Origin: Acanthochromis polyacanthus | Taxonomy: Eukaryota; Chordata; Actinopteri; Pomacentridae | Assembly (NCBI RefSeq): GCF_021347895.1 | Contig: NC_067117.1 | Span: 14,107,858-14,171,857, forward strand | Direction: 5' to 3' | DNA length: 64,000 bases | In this document: one piece after another, positions 49,151 through 61,168 of the stretch | How the letters are laid out: each line of letters begins with the position of its first letter | Numbering within the stretch: the first letter of the stretch is position 1 | Notes under the pieces: model-generated | The model's database searches: none | Told to the model about the DNA's origin: nothing | What the model saw: only the letters and a program-made list of their open reading frames with translations | Translations under genes and position numbers: made by a program

Positions 49151-49319
49151 GTGACGTCACCGCGAGGACACACCTTTCCGAGTAGCTGGTGGACACGTCT
49201 GAGAGGATTGCCCATGTAGGATCCAAATCATCCTGATCTCCACATGGTCATTTAAAGATATAATAGTTATGTCAGAAAAGTACACAATAAAATAATACAC
49301 AATATAACAACAGTGAAAC

Positions 49320-49590
49320 AGACTATGTTGATATGTTCTTGTCTATAGCATGTTTACAGAAATATTGATAAAACAATATTGCACAGGGCTGATGTATATG
49401 TAGAAAGTAATAATTTTGCACAGATTCTTTAATAAGAAGAAAAATACTGATAAGCAGATATTCTTCTATGCAAGGAGAACATCTAGATATTGCACAGATT
49501 CTTTTATTTGTGGGAAAACTAGATATTGCACAGACTGTTGTATATGTAGAATAATATAGATATTGCACAGAATCAGACAAATAAAAGTAT
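49320..49590. repeat. Degenerate minisatellite built on GATATTGCACAGA
   Basis: The motif ATATTGCACAG or a close variant (e.g. TTTTGCACAGATTCTT) recurs about five times at 49371, 49413, 49486, 49524 and 49557 at irregular 35-75 bp spacing with AT-rich filler. The open frame on - here is an artefact of the repeat. Confidence 0.6.
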
Positions 49591-49639
49591 CAAACACTCA
49601 ACAAGTACATTTTTCATTTTGATTGTTTGTTTTTTATCT

Positions 49640-50350
49640 CAGTGGTTCTCAAATGGGGGTATGAGTACCCCTGGGGGTACTTGAAGGTATGCCAGGGGGT
49701 ACATGAGATTAAAAAAAACATTAAAAACTAGCAACAATTCAAAAATCCTTTATAAAATATATCTATTCAATAATTTGAACTCTTCCATAAACTGGGTTTA
49801 TGGTAATAAAATGGAATGGCCTACTTGATATGAAATTCAATTTATGCACTTTCATGTGTATTTTCATTCAACGAAAGGTTTTTTTTTTAGTTCTGTTGAA
49901 CCACGATTCAAAAGCAATGTCTGATTTTCACTATTTAATTTTCCTAGAATTTTTTTTTTTAACTTTTGTCAGATTTAAATTATTTCTCTGATCATTGTGG
50001 ATTTTTCTTTTATTAACCGTGGGGTGCCAATAATTTTGTCCACGTTGTGTAAGAGGACACTTTACTTTTATGATTATTTCTGTGTATAAATCTTTATTTA
50101 CAGTTGAATCAGTTATTTATTTTTCAACAAGTTTTTAGTTCTTTTTCTCCAAGTAGCTGAAGAAAGACCATTACAAATTAGCATTTTTTTTTGCATTGAT
50201 ATAAAATTTAATATATCAAAAACTGATGACGATGTATTTTATGTCTGTCTCTTTTTGTCAGCCAAAAATACTTTGCCTTGGTTGGGGGGTACTTGAATGA
50301 AAAAATGCCACACAGGGGGTACGTCACTGAAAAAAGGTTGAGAATCAATG
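49640..50350. mobile_element. Non-autonomous hAT transposon with perfect 8-bp target duplication
   Basis: The left end is CAGTGGTTCTCAAATGGGGG and the right end (reverse complement) begins CATTGATTCTCAACC; these are hAT-type termini. The 8-bp string TTTTATCT occurs immediately before 49640 and immediately after 50350, the diagnostic hAT target duplication. Repeated GGGGGTAC words lie inside both ends. The 711-bp interior is AT-rich with no transposase frame. Confidence 0.92.
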
Positions 50351-50358
50351 TTTTATCT

Positions 50359-52640
50359 AATCAGTGAATCTGTACACTTCCCTCTTTATCCAGCTCCTTT
50401 TATGTTTTAATGCAAACTTACATGTTGCTGTTTTTCCTCTCTGGTGTTCATGTAGTTGGTCTTTTTCATAGCCTGTTTGCATTTGAAACTTTCAGCAATT
50501 TCATATCTCATTTGCTTTAAAGACTGTAAGAAAAACCAGAGGCAGATGGTATTTATGATTTGCATGACTTTTGACAGGTGTTGTGTCCAAAACAACAAAC
50601 AACAACAAAGAAAAACAGGACAGAAAACTTCTTCAAAAACTGAATAAATGCAAACTAAGATGTAATATACGTATATGATTCCACCTTCTCTGTGTTCTAC
50701 ATTATAAACAAACTAGTTACTTATACCAGATGGAATAGCTTTAAAGGACTAATTCAACTCATATAATTCAGTTTTCCAGCTGCCATAAGTGACTGCCACC
50801 TTAAATGACACAGAAATGTTATTATTGCATCAAAATGACCTGATTTCATTTATGAAAGTTATATGACACCGGTTGTAGGCTACGGGGTAATGACGAAATA
50901 CATTATTTCTTTATTCTCTATGTAAACCCATCAGTGAATCATGTTAGTCGCAGTTGAAACAAGGATATTAAACAAGGACATACAGCCGAAACAATGGAAA
51001 CAGTACTTTACGATTAACCCTAGTGATCCCACATGTCAGACCTGATTACATTATAAACTGAATGCATTTTTTTGGTCTCAGTCATTCAGTTACAAGAAAT
51101 GTCTCACAGTCAAACGTTTCCTTTTACTACAGGCATAAAGTTGTGTGTATCTTGTTATGACTGTCTGATCCAGATAAAAGCAGGCGCATGAGTGAAACAC
51201 GCAGTTTTCAGCAGGACTCCTCCTCTCAGAGGGGGAATTTCCATGAAAAAAGAAGAGAACACTCACCTTGAGGTGGCACTAGCAGTTGAACTGTTGGTGA
51301 TGATCCTGTAACTAAAGGAGCCCAAACAGCTTGACAACAACAAACCACTCCCTGAAACTGGTGCTCATAATGCAGAGAACGAGTGTCTGCATCTGTTCTT
51401 GTTCTTCCTGGTTTCAGTTTAATGTGCATAATAATGTGTTTATGTGATGCTCATGATGTGTTTTAGCATACTTAAATGTGAATAGATGCTGTAAAGGCCT
51501 ATAGAAACTGGCTGTGCTGGGATGTTTTGGGTAACTCAGTTAAATGAATCCGAAATGATGCTGTAGGAGCAGATCTCCCAGGAGTTCATCATATGTGGAC
51601 TGAAAGAAAGAGGTCACCAGATGATTAGAGGGATTTAAAAAAACAACAACAATATAAAACTTGTGTTGCCCACATTTAGGTTTGCTTTTTTTTTCTGATT
51701 TCTCTCTAAAATTTTCCCTCTATTTTTATGAAACATGGCCTAACTTTTCATCTTCAGGCCATTAAATTTTCTCCTAGTTAAAGGGTTTTTGGTTGCTCAT
51801 AGGGAATCTAAAGGCAAGTTTTGATTAGTGGGTTCTCTGTTTCTTGTTACTGAAATTAAATTCAGTCAAATGAAATAATCCAAAGAGGCAAAACTCAAAA
51901 ACTGAAGCTCCCCATGTGGATGCTACTTTATTTTAAAGGGACATAGCCAAAAAAAATTGAGAACCACAGCAACATAAAGTCACCCAAAACTGCTTGTAAA
52001 GAAATCCACGTCCAATTTGTGAAGTTTGGTAGTTGTCTTCATATCAAACTTCACATCTGAAATAATTCCACCATCGTCAACAACCACAATACATCCATTC
52101 ACCGTGATGCAACAGGATTTTTTCATTTTGGTTTCTGAGGATGTTTCAGCTCTCGGATGGAAGGTGAAGGAGTTGCTTTTGATGAAACTCTTAGGATTAC
52201 ACAAACGTCTTGTTTTTCATTTCATAGTAAGGATTCATGCTGAGGTACTTGAAGAATGAATGAACACATCTCTGAGCACTCTGTCATTTTTAATGTTGGG
52301 TTTTCTTCTTACATAGTAACACTTTACAACAAAATATATTTGGTCACACACATGGTAGATTCTGCTCTGTCTGTCATCTTCAGGAATATTTATCAAAAAA
52401 TATACATTTTGAACCTTTTTAAACACAAACTCTTGAGTCAATAGACCTGGAAATGTCCAGAAACTAATCTCACTAACTTTAGTTTATGGGACAAAAAACA
52501 CAGGAGTCACAAAGTTGTTGGTCAGTTCTTCACATGTATTCAGAAATAGAACAATTTGAAAGGTCATTTAGGAAAAAAAATCATGAATGGACACATCCTG
52601 ATGGACCAAACTGCAGAAGGAGCTACAACAATATTTACTG
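50359..52640. other. Intergenic, no recognised gene
   Basis: No exon series was found. One - strand frame at 51980-52204 encodes about 74 residues of ordinary composition (includes ITVNGCIVVVDDGGIISDVK) without a recognisable family or clear splice context. The rest is AT-rich with no obvious repeat boundaries. Confidence 0.5.
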
Positions 52641-52646
52641 TTGTCT

Positions 52647-52652
52647 TTTATT
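52647..52652 (-). terminator. Candidate guca1-like polyadenylation signal
   Basis: TTTATT on + (AATAAA on -), in TGTCTTTTATTTTGAAA, lies about 730 bp past the guca1-like stop. It is plausible as the transcript end but not unique. Confidence 0.35.
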
Positions 52653-53383
52653 TTGAAATATACACTACCTTCCAGTAGATTTACATCAAACATCTAATTC
52701 ATTCAAAGTATAAAAAAGAGCCTTTGCTGTAATGGTTTTACAAAAATAAATTTATAATAACAGCGCAGAAAAAGGGGTAATGTCGGGAGGTCTACAATAT
52801 GTGAAACAACTGAGGAAGTGAAAGAGCCTCCATCTTCAACCGGCAATGGGTATTCTTAAACATCTTACATTTAAATATCAAATGGCAATAATGGCACATA
52901 ATTCAAACTAGATAGTAATCAAGCAGTGTTTGTTTCAGCTGGAGTCAGCAGAGGAAGCATCTGAATCCTGAAACAGCCCCACGGGAAAAGAGCAGCCTGT
53001 CTTCATAAAACAGACCCGCTGAAGCTGTTTTATGAAGGACATTATCCTGAAGCAGCATCTTCATCTCACTGGGAATTCTTGCTGCATTTGTAGAAAGATT
53101 GTCGATATGAAAACCTGCGTCTGCAGGAAAGATTTAGGTCCAGTTTGAAAGCTGTCTAACTTTAAAGTCCAGTCCATTAAACTTCACAAGAGAGGAAAAC
53201 TCTGTGCTGGTCAATGGATGTATGCAGGTGAACACCCTAGTATTGTCCTTAGATCATCACCTAGAAAACTGATCCACATCCATTTGTCCTCATAATGTCT
53301 CGTGAGTTAAGTGTTAGTCCACATTTTCACACCGTGGCACAGTTACACATACATATGTATTTCAGGGTCCATAAAGTTGGAGA

Positions 53384-53693
53384 TTAGATGTCGCCATTCA
53401 TCTCTCCTTGAATTTTTTGGACAATATGTGTGAGGTCTAGACTCTCCGTTAGCATCTTCAGCAGCGTTTCATCATTCTGAACCCCTTCCATGAACTCCTC
53501 ATAGGACAGCTCACCTAGAAATGAGATAAATATAAACATTCTTCAACACTGGTAACAATAGAAATCAAGTGGTGTGAATAATTTGCAGAAGGTATCATTA
53601 TTTAAGAATTTCGGGATTAATAGTTTTATCTTATCTTATACCGTTAGACTGCAATGCATAGATATAGATGTAGCTGTGTATATATGTGTGTAT

Positions 53694-53726
<33 letters not shown>

Positions 53727-55342
53727 GAGAGAGAGATTGATTTAGGTGGAGATGTACATATAGATGTATAAATACAGATATATAGACAGAGACATAAATA
53801 GAGATATAGATATATAGATATAGATATATATGGAGATGGATATCTAAATATAGATGTCGATGTAGGTAGAAATATAAATATATAGGTATAAATATAGTTA
53901 TACATATATGGATATATAGATATTTAGATATCTAGAAATAAATACAGATATAGATATAGATAGAGATATTATTATTGATATAGTTGCTGTGATGGTGACA
54001 CAGTTCAGTGGTCTTACCGTCTCCATTGATGTCAGTCTTATCAAACACCACGTTGGCAAAGTCCTCTGCTGACATCTCCTGAAGAATTCCATTGATTGCT
54101 CTGATGGACTAACCAGGACACAAAGACAGCAGACCGTGTCAAAAACTAGCACACATTCTACTCCTCTGCCACATTTTCCAGCCAGCAGATGTCAGCACAC
54201 TGTCAGCTTTGCCTCCACACCACAACAGTCTGAGGTGGGATTTCTGTCCCAGTCAGATCTACGTGGTCTTAGCAGGTTGTTTCAGGACTTGGGATTTTCT
54301 CACGTCTGTCAGTAAGCCAAGCTTTAACGATGTCATAAAGGCTCATGCTCACCTTAATTATAAGCAGCAGCTCCTCGCGGTCAGTGCAGCCACTCCCGTC
54401 TATATCATGCACCTTTCCCTTCAGCACCAGGCTCAGAGCAGCTACATACTCCATGAAACCAATGAAGCCATCCTGGAAAAGCACAGCAAACAGTCACCAG
54501 TGTCGCTAGCAGGGAAATATGGCATGTGAGACAATGAACGAAACCAGCAAACATTGATCACTGTTGCTCCACCACTGAATAATTAATTTTATAGTGATGC
54601 TGACCTCATAATGCATTTACAGATACTAAAAGAAACACGTTGATGGCTGAAACTCATTCTCAGTCTGCGGGTGTACACCTGCCACTCGTTCACGTGTCCA
54701 TAAGGAGGATGCACCTAGTTTTAGGTAGTAGGTCAGCGTTGACATGTTAAGGCCCCCTCCTCTAATGGGCTAAGTTCCTCTGAGACAGAAATAATTTTTC
54801 TTCCAAATAAAACATAAGCAGACAATGACATGTATCATCATATAGTTCTGTTTGTATAAGTTTGACATTGCCTTTGAACAGACGAGATAGTTGAGGAAGC
54901 ACAGCAGCATATGATTAATGTGTGTAGCATTATTCATAACAACAGGTTTCTAATAATAAATCAAATAAATCATTTTCAAGTGAACCAAGACTTTGTCTCT
55001 TTGTGTACAAAGGATATAGTCCTTAAAGTCTGGCAATGCAAAAAAAAAAGATGAAAAGCAATTACTCTTGGGTAATCCATCTTTACTCTCACAATAACAT
55101 TAAAACAAATGCATATTTCAGACAGAATATAAAAAGTTTTCTTACATCATTCATGTCAAATGTTGTAAACATGGTACGAACATATGCATTTGATGACTCC
55201 GTCAGATTCTTCAGACCAAAGAATTTTTGAACTTGTAGAAGGTGAGAAGTCCTGGTGGACACTCAGACACAAATTTTCTGTACCACTGATGACTCTCACA
55301 GGCCTGCAGTTCCTCCACATCTGGCCCATTGCTGTTTCCCAT
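53384..55342 (-). pseudogene. Guanylate cyclase-activating protein gene, frameshifted and internally deleted
   Basis: GCAPs are myristoylated EF-hand Ca2+ sensors that control photoreceptor guanylate cyclase. Four exons in the usual GCAP layout: 55342-55146, 54472-54353, 54108-54018, 53514-53384, with intact GT-AG sites. MGNS gives an N-myristoylation start, and HQWYRKFVSECPPG matches the family. EF2 ([12 protein letters not shown]), EF3 loop ([12 protein letters not shown]) and EF4 (DINGDGELSYEE) keep their Ca2+ ligands, and the C-terminal part has SLDLTHIV. Two lesions are present. One base is missing near 55223 (AAAAATTCTTT), which gives a stop at 55211-55213 after 43 codons. Exon 2 also reads KGKVHDIDG where relatives have about ten more residues (the helix entering EF3, KLRWYFKLYD). 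It is nearest to GCAP1/GCAP3-like members of the guca1 family; the exact paralogue is unresolved. A sequencing or assembly error could explain the single base but less easily both lesions. Confidence 0.85.
53690..53970. repeat. (GA)n / (GATATA)n compound microsatellite
   Basis: GAGAGAGA runs lie at 53695-53735, followed by degenerate ATAGATATA repeats to about 53970, within the last intron of the guca1-like gene. The Tyr/Ile/Ser-rich frames across it are artefacts. Confidence 0.9.
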
Positions 55343-58300
55343 GTCTGTATTTTAGGAATAAAAATGTCAAAAAAGAAAAAGTCATGTTAAAACCATAGCA
55401 GGAATGTATTGTATCCACAGAGCCCGTTCAGCAGCAGTTTGCAAAATGAAACCAGCAGCAGCAATCTCTTTGGGCCAGTCGTCTCTCTGTATTGTAATCC
55501 ACTTTAGTTGTCAGTGAAGACTTGACTAATTAAAGAGACCTAAGAGCAGAGACAAATCCCGCTGTACAGAATGACACCAGCTACCAAAAAGTAATGGGTG
55601 GGATTTCAGAGAAATTGATGCACTTTTATCTGTTCTTGGATAAATGTGCATTATTTAGATTAGTGGACACGAATAAGCTAACATCATCAAGTCATGATTT
55701 CTTCTCAATAAATGATTAAAAGCTTTTTCCATGTTTCTCTTTTTCATCTAATCTTAATTCTAATCTTTTGTAAATATATACTCCACTGTATTACAATGAG
55801 ATGTGAAAACAAAGTGTCCCATATATTGGTGAACTTGACCAATCCTTTTGCTTCTATTTTTGCTTCTCTTTTGTCTCTGTTTTCTATACATGCCCACATG
55901 CCAGGACAGCAATGTCTATGCTGACATTAAATATCTGAGCCTCATGGGAATTTCATATGTTTCACAGTTGTTGTTGTTTTATAAACCACAGCAGCGCTAA
56001 AATGAAATCTGTGCGTGACCTGAAAAGTCAGGAGATTAAAGTTTGGACAATTCTATGAGTGCATAATGAGATTTTTCAATTTGTAACAATGTGGTGGGCG
56101 AACCAACCCACCACTGCTGCTTCCAAAAAATCTTTTTAAAGCCGACTGATTGCATGTGGAGTGTCTTCCTCACAGCGTTGTGAAGTGTCAGAGTGCTGTC
56201 ATTGTCCTACAGGTGAAATAAAGGCCACAGCTGGAGTCAACTTCAGTTCAGTCGACCCATTGGAAGCTGGGCCTTTCGTCTGCACGTCAGCCAACACTGT
56301 CAGTCTGCTACTACTCTATTACTGCAACTTCAGCAGCCAGGGATCAATGACACTGAGGAGAAACCAGGAGGTAAACTCTGAGGTTCACGCAGGTTCAGTC
56401 TGCACGTACAGTGTATTTAGAAAGTTAGTTAGAAAACAGGCAGTTTTGCAGCTTTTGCAGATCCTTGCAGACCAACAAAAGTTTCCAAATATACATTCAT
56501 GAATATTTTTTCCTTGATCCTTCTCCTGCATGATCTCTCAGCTTCCCCTGGTTTCACAGGAGGAACGACTGTCTCTGGGTCAGACTCTCCATCCACCGTC
56601 AGATCTGTGCTTTGGCCTCAACAAACTTTACATATAAGAGTGATCATCGTTACAGCAGGATGGTACAGCATGTTAAAGGCTCAGCACACACAGCTCTTAC
56701 TAAATAGTATTTAGCTATGATTATAGCTTCAGTATTTCTTGCCCACCTTGAGGACTACTGATTCCATCACTAGATGAGAAAAGCATTTTATTTAATTTCT
56801 TAAGTGGTTTGTTTAACAGGAAGTGTGCACATTAATAAAAGCTAGTTAGCCACAGAGTCTTCCAAATGTATGTCCCACATCTAGTCTCTGGACAGATGTT
56901 CCACAGTCACCATGAAAAAGAATATAAAGCTAAGCCAACAATGGAAAGGTTTGGCAGCATTATGATATAGAGACTGAAGTATGTGACTCGATCATATTAC
57001 ATCAACAAACACAAATCACTCTGAAATAGTGCAATGAAAGGCTGGTGAAAGATGAGCACGCAGGTACACAGGAAACAGACTGACAGCAGACAACCACTAC
57101 ACAACACAGACAGACTGAAAACACCATCCGCTGTAAATAATAATAATCATCCACTAAATAATCATTACAAATCCTGCAGCAGCATCTCTCTTCAGAGACA
57201 GTTTCACCATTAATCTGTACAAACCACAGACCTTTAGATGAGATAGTTTACTGCAGCTGCTTTCTAAAAATGAAAATGGAAACTATCATGTGGGTGTGGG
57301 ATCCTGCAGTACTCTGTAAGTGCTGTGTTAGTAACTGAACACATTCTTCTGCACAGTAACTTTTAGTTCAGTTTTCAGCTGTACTTTCATTTCAAATGAG
57401 TCATTGTAATGGAATGCAAAAATACTTTTACAGTTTTCATTTCCTTTTACTTTAAGTTCAGTAGAAAAATTCAGTAAATTTTGTACTCAGTTTGGATTTT
57501 CCCAGACTACATGTCAGTGATTTGTAGCAAAAATGGCAACAAAGGGGAACAAAACCAATAAGAGAAAATTAAGTGTTGCTGCTATGGTCATATAAAACAT
57601 AATTAGACTTTTATTACTTTGGTAAAGTGTCTTTATTAGTTTAAATTAAATTAAAAAGTATTTTTGTCACTCAAACACAAATCTCTTCCCAGAACAAGCC
57701 TAATGTGCTAACAGGTAACTAAATATGAATAATAAAATGACCCAAAGAGGTCACCACTGGTGTCTGATTCTGGTCAGAGCTGTGCTGTATGTTTGGCTCC
57801 GTAAAGCAGTAAAACATTAAAGGCTCATGCCAGCACATTCTTCACATTTCAGCAGGCGGCTTGATGGATTTCCACTAAGGACAGAGGAACCGGATGGACC
57901 GGTCTGGTTTGTCTCCAGTACAAACTGGGTTTAGGTGTGACAGACAAAGTTGATAGAAACACTGTGACTGTAGCCAAGAGGAGAAAAGACAGACTGGTTT
58001 TCTGGACAGCATAAATATTTTTAAAACTCTGCCATTATGTAATTAAAGGCATGAGTCCTATAGTCCTAGATTCACTTCCTTAACTATAATTTATGTTTAT
58101 ATGTGTACATTAGTCAATCAGTAAATTATGATTTGCAAAAGTTTGCAAGTATCAACGGGTAATGAATGCCTCTGTTATTGTTACAATATCATGTATATTT
58201 AAATGGGATAATTATTTGTTTTAGCAATCTTATGATTTTACTGTTGCCCAGCAACATAAACAGTAAATTCTTACTCATCTTGTCAGACATCTTAAATACT

Positions 58301-58936
58301 GACTCACTGCTGTTGTCTGAAACTTTCGACCACATCAGTTATCCAGTATGTGTACATGTTATTCTTATAGTATTAACAAAAAAGCATAAAATCTGGTTAT
58401 AAGGACTAAACTACAGCTGGATCTCATCATAAGCTTCCAGGATAACTCTGAAGAAATAAGAGTTCCTCCCTGGAAGTTTCACCTGAAATCATCATTGATG
58501 TTTTCTTTTCTTCCTGCTGTTGCCAAGTGCTTGCTGAAAGGGACTGTGGGTTTCTCTGGATAATTGTGTAAGGTTTTTATCGTACTATGTAAACTGCATG
58601 GAGATGACATATGCAGTGAATTGGCACTGTATAAACAAAATAAGATTAACTGAATTAAAGCTGGTCAAAGGGGATTTTTTAGATAGACCGTTGGTATACT
58701 GTACTCTATACAGAAATACATTTAACAGTCACTTAATCAGTTACAACTGTGAAATGCATTGCAATCCAAAACAAAGCTTCTAAATTTTCAAAAATGATGA
58801 TGATTCTATTTCATATTTAGCCTATGATTAATTTCATAGTGGGATTGGATAGCAGTGTGCTGGACTGCATTACATTTAATTTTGTACAGTGTATCAACAC
58901 ACAGTACATAACACACAATATACTTACAGATATATT

Positions 58937-58960
<24 letters not shown>
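55343..58960. other. Intergenic region upstream of the guca1-like gene
   Basis: No coding exon was recognised. The part next to 55342 would carry the guca1-like 5'UTR and promoter. A decayed retroposon lies at 58410-58655. The 113-codon frame at 56161-56502 has no recognisable family or splice partners. Confidence 0.5.
58410..58655 (+). repeat. Degenerate teleost retroposon with TATAAACAAAATAAGATTAA tail
   Basis: Words such as TGCTGTTGCCAAGTGCTTGC, GGGACTGTGGGTTTCTCTGG and GGCACTGTATAAACAAAATA follow the order of a common fish retroposon (CGCCAAGTGCTTGCTC ... GCGCTATATAAATAAAATTGA). It is diverged and has no clear target duplication. Confidence 0.5.
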
Positions 58961-58969
<9 letters not shown>

Positions 58970-58971
58970 AC
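58940..58971 (+). repeat. (TTG)n microsatellite at a SINE insertion site
   Basis: About ten TTG/GTT units run directly into the SINE at 58972. The final TTGTTGTTAC is repeated just after the SINE and is its target-site duplication, so the tract predates the insertion. Confidence 0.85.
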
Positions 58972-59340
58972 AGGCTGCACAGTGGGTAGTGGTTAGCACT
59001 TTCACCTTGCAGCAAGAAGATCCCTGGTTCGAGTCCCGACCTGAGCCCAGGATCTTTCTGCATGGAGTTTGCATGTTCTCTCTGTGCATGCGTGGGTTTT
59101 CTCCGGGCAGTCTGGCTTCTTCCCACAGTCCAAAAATATGCTGAGGTTAATTGATGACTCTAAATTGCCCGTAGGTGTGAATGTGAGAGTGATTGTTTGT
59201 CTGTATATGTAGCCCTGCAACAGACTGGCGACCTGTCCTGGGTGTCCCCTGCCTTCACCCGAGTCAGCTGGGATAGGCTCCAGCACCCCCCGTGACCCTA
59301 ATGAGGATGAAACGGTGTGTAGAGAATGGATGGATGGATG
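58972..59340 (+). mobile_element. Full-length tRNA-headed SINE with (GGAT)n tail and 10-bp target duplication
   Basis: The head contains a pol III A-box-like TAGTGGTTAGC (about 58987) and a perfect B box GGTTCGAGTCC (59026-59036), as in tRNA-derived SINEs. The body (GGAGTTTGCATGTTCTCT, GGGTTTTCTCCGGGCAGTCT, TAAATTGCCCGTAGGTGTGA) and the 3' end GGATAGGCTCCAGCACCCCC are the familiar teleost repeat, ending in GGATGGATGGATG. Target duplication TTGTTGTTAC lies at 58962-58971 and 59341-59350. The copy at 14120-14243 is a truncated relative. Confidence 0.88.
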
Positions 59341-59350
59341 TTGTTGTTAC

Positions 59351-61168
59351 TTAATGCACAGAGACACTACTAACTGTGGTTGTAAAATTAAAGTAGTAGG
59401 GTAGGAAGTAAAACATTTCCCTCTGAATTCTGGTCAATCAAATACTAAGTAGCATAAAATTAAAGGCTCATGTAGAGTAAAAGTACTCAAGATTTGCTCT
59501 AAGTACAAAGTTGGAATACTTAAAGAAGGCCTTAACAGCATCTGAATATAGGAGAAATGCTTCTGGAGTGTACTCCATAGACATGTTGACTAATCTCCTT
59601 CAGGGCAGTGACAGAACAAAGGTGGTCCTTTAGTTCATATTCTCAGTGAGTGAATGCTGCTGTAGGGCCGCTGTCAGGAGGTCAGCTCAGCCTGAGGGGA
59701 TCCCTGATCCTCTTTAGTCAAGGCTCTTCAGCATCATCTTTACAGTTATCCTACTTACAGAAGTCACATGCTTCACCGTCTTTAGGTAAGTAATACCATT
59801 GGTTTCAGGTTACACCTGAGCAATGACACAGATTTCTCATAAAGATTAAAAAACTGATTCATAACGGAAACCTAATTTTCCAAGTTGAACTAATAAGCAA
59901 CTGAGCAAATACCCAGAGGGATAAACAATAAAACGGTTACTGACTTGTTTTGTTCAGGCTTCTGGCAAACATTAAATTAGAGAACATATATCTCTACTAC
60001 AGCTTCCAATTTGTTTAAGTATTAAAATTTTGATCACTTCCAAAATGTTTTTCCGCTGTGTTTCTAATACATTCTACCAAATGTTGTTCAATACTTCTGC
60101 TCAAGATGCTCAGAGTTTTACTGTTTGCTTCAGTCACCTGTACGGGCCAGCACATTGGTTTTTTTGTTGTTATTTTTTACAACCTTTTACTGCAACAGTT
60201 TTATGTTTCTCTTTCTATTTCATTCTCTTGTCACGTTTTTTAAAAACTTCCCTAAATTTGTGTTATGGTATTGAATGTGCATCACATAGAGAGATGGGAT
60301 TCACGTGGATTTGTATAAATCACTTCAGTAAAAGCAGCAATAAGACACAATAAAATACTCAGTTACCAGTAAAACTGTAAAAGTATAATTAGTTAAAAAA
60401 AAAGAAAAAAGAAAAGAGAACCCTGTCACTATCATGTTACTTTACTGATGCATCAACACATTTGAGCAGTTTAGTTTGACAAATTGATCACATGTTTTGT
60501 ACTTCAAATCCCATTTCCAAATATAGTCTGCTGGTATCAAGTAGCAATAAATGACAATGTAAACAGATTAAAGTTGTATTTTAGTGCAGTACTTAAAGTA
60601 TTTATGACCAAATTTATTACCATAACCGCAATACCTTTTTAAATTTTTTATTATTATTATTTCTCATCAACATCTTATTTCCTGATAGTGATCCATGCAA
60701 CATAAAATCCCATGTGGCTGCTTGCCAACCTGCTGTAACTGTGCCCACTTCTGTTTATGATCAGCCTCTGTCCTCCTGCCACACTCCCATCATCATCATC
60801 ATCCTCATGTAGACCACCGTGCTGTGAGGAGCAGAGGAGGATGATGATGATCTACAGCAGCTCCTTCGTCCAGCCTGTGAGGTTTGTGCAGGAATGTGTC
60901 TGACAGCAGATCCTGGGCCTCACCTGCAGCTGGGAGTGGAGCGCAAACAGGGAGGCGCAGTGAAAGCGGCAGCAGTGGGCGGAGTTTGCTCCATTTTCTC
61001 TCCCTGTCCAGAAAAGCTTGCACCAAATCACAGGAGCCAGGTTTACCTGCGGGCCCAGCGGTGCACCTGTCGCGCAAACTCGCCTCTCCTGCGCGGATTT
61101 ATCTGCCGATCGATCATGTGCCAATGATACCCGCCTAGCCGTAGACTGCAATCAACTGATCAGTAAGC
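59351..61168 (+). promoter_or_regulatory. Upstream region/5'UTR of the gene starting at 61169
   Basis: No coding exon was recognised. The last 300 bases (about 60870-61168) are GC- and CpG-richer and include an Sp1-type GGGCGG at 60977-60982, consistent with a vertebrate promoter and 5'UTR. No TATA box was seen. The rest is AT-rich. Confidence 0.4.

Noticed and set aside
48873..49226. 117-codon minus-strand frame upstream of irf6
   Set aside because: It overlaps the likely non-coding first exon and promoter, and shows no protein family or ATG-linked IRF frame.
53574..53905. Tyr/Ile/Ser- and Arg/Glu-rich frames
   Set aside because: They come from the GA/ATAGAT microsatellite in the guca1-like intron.
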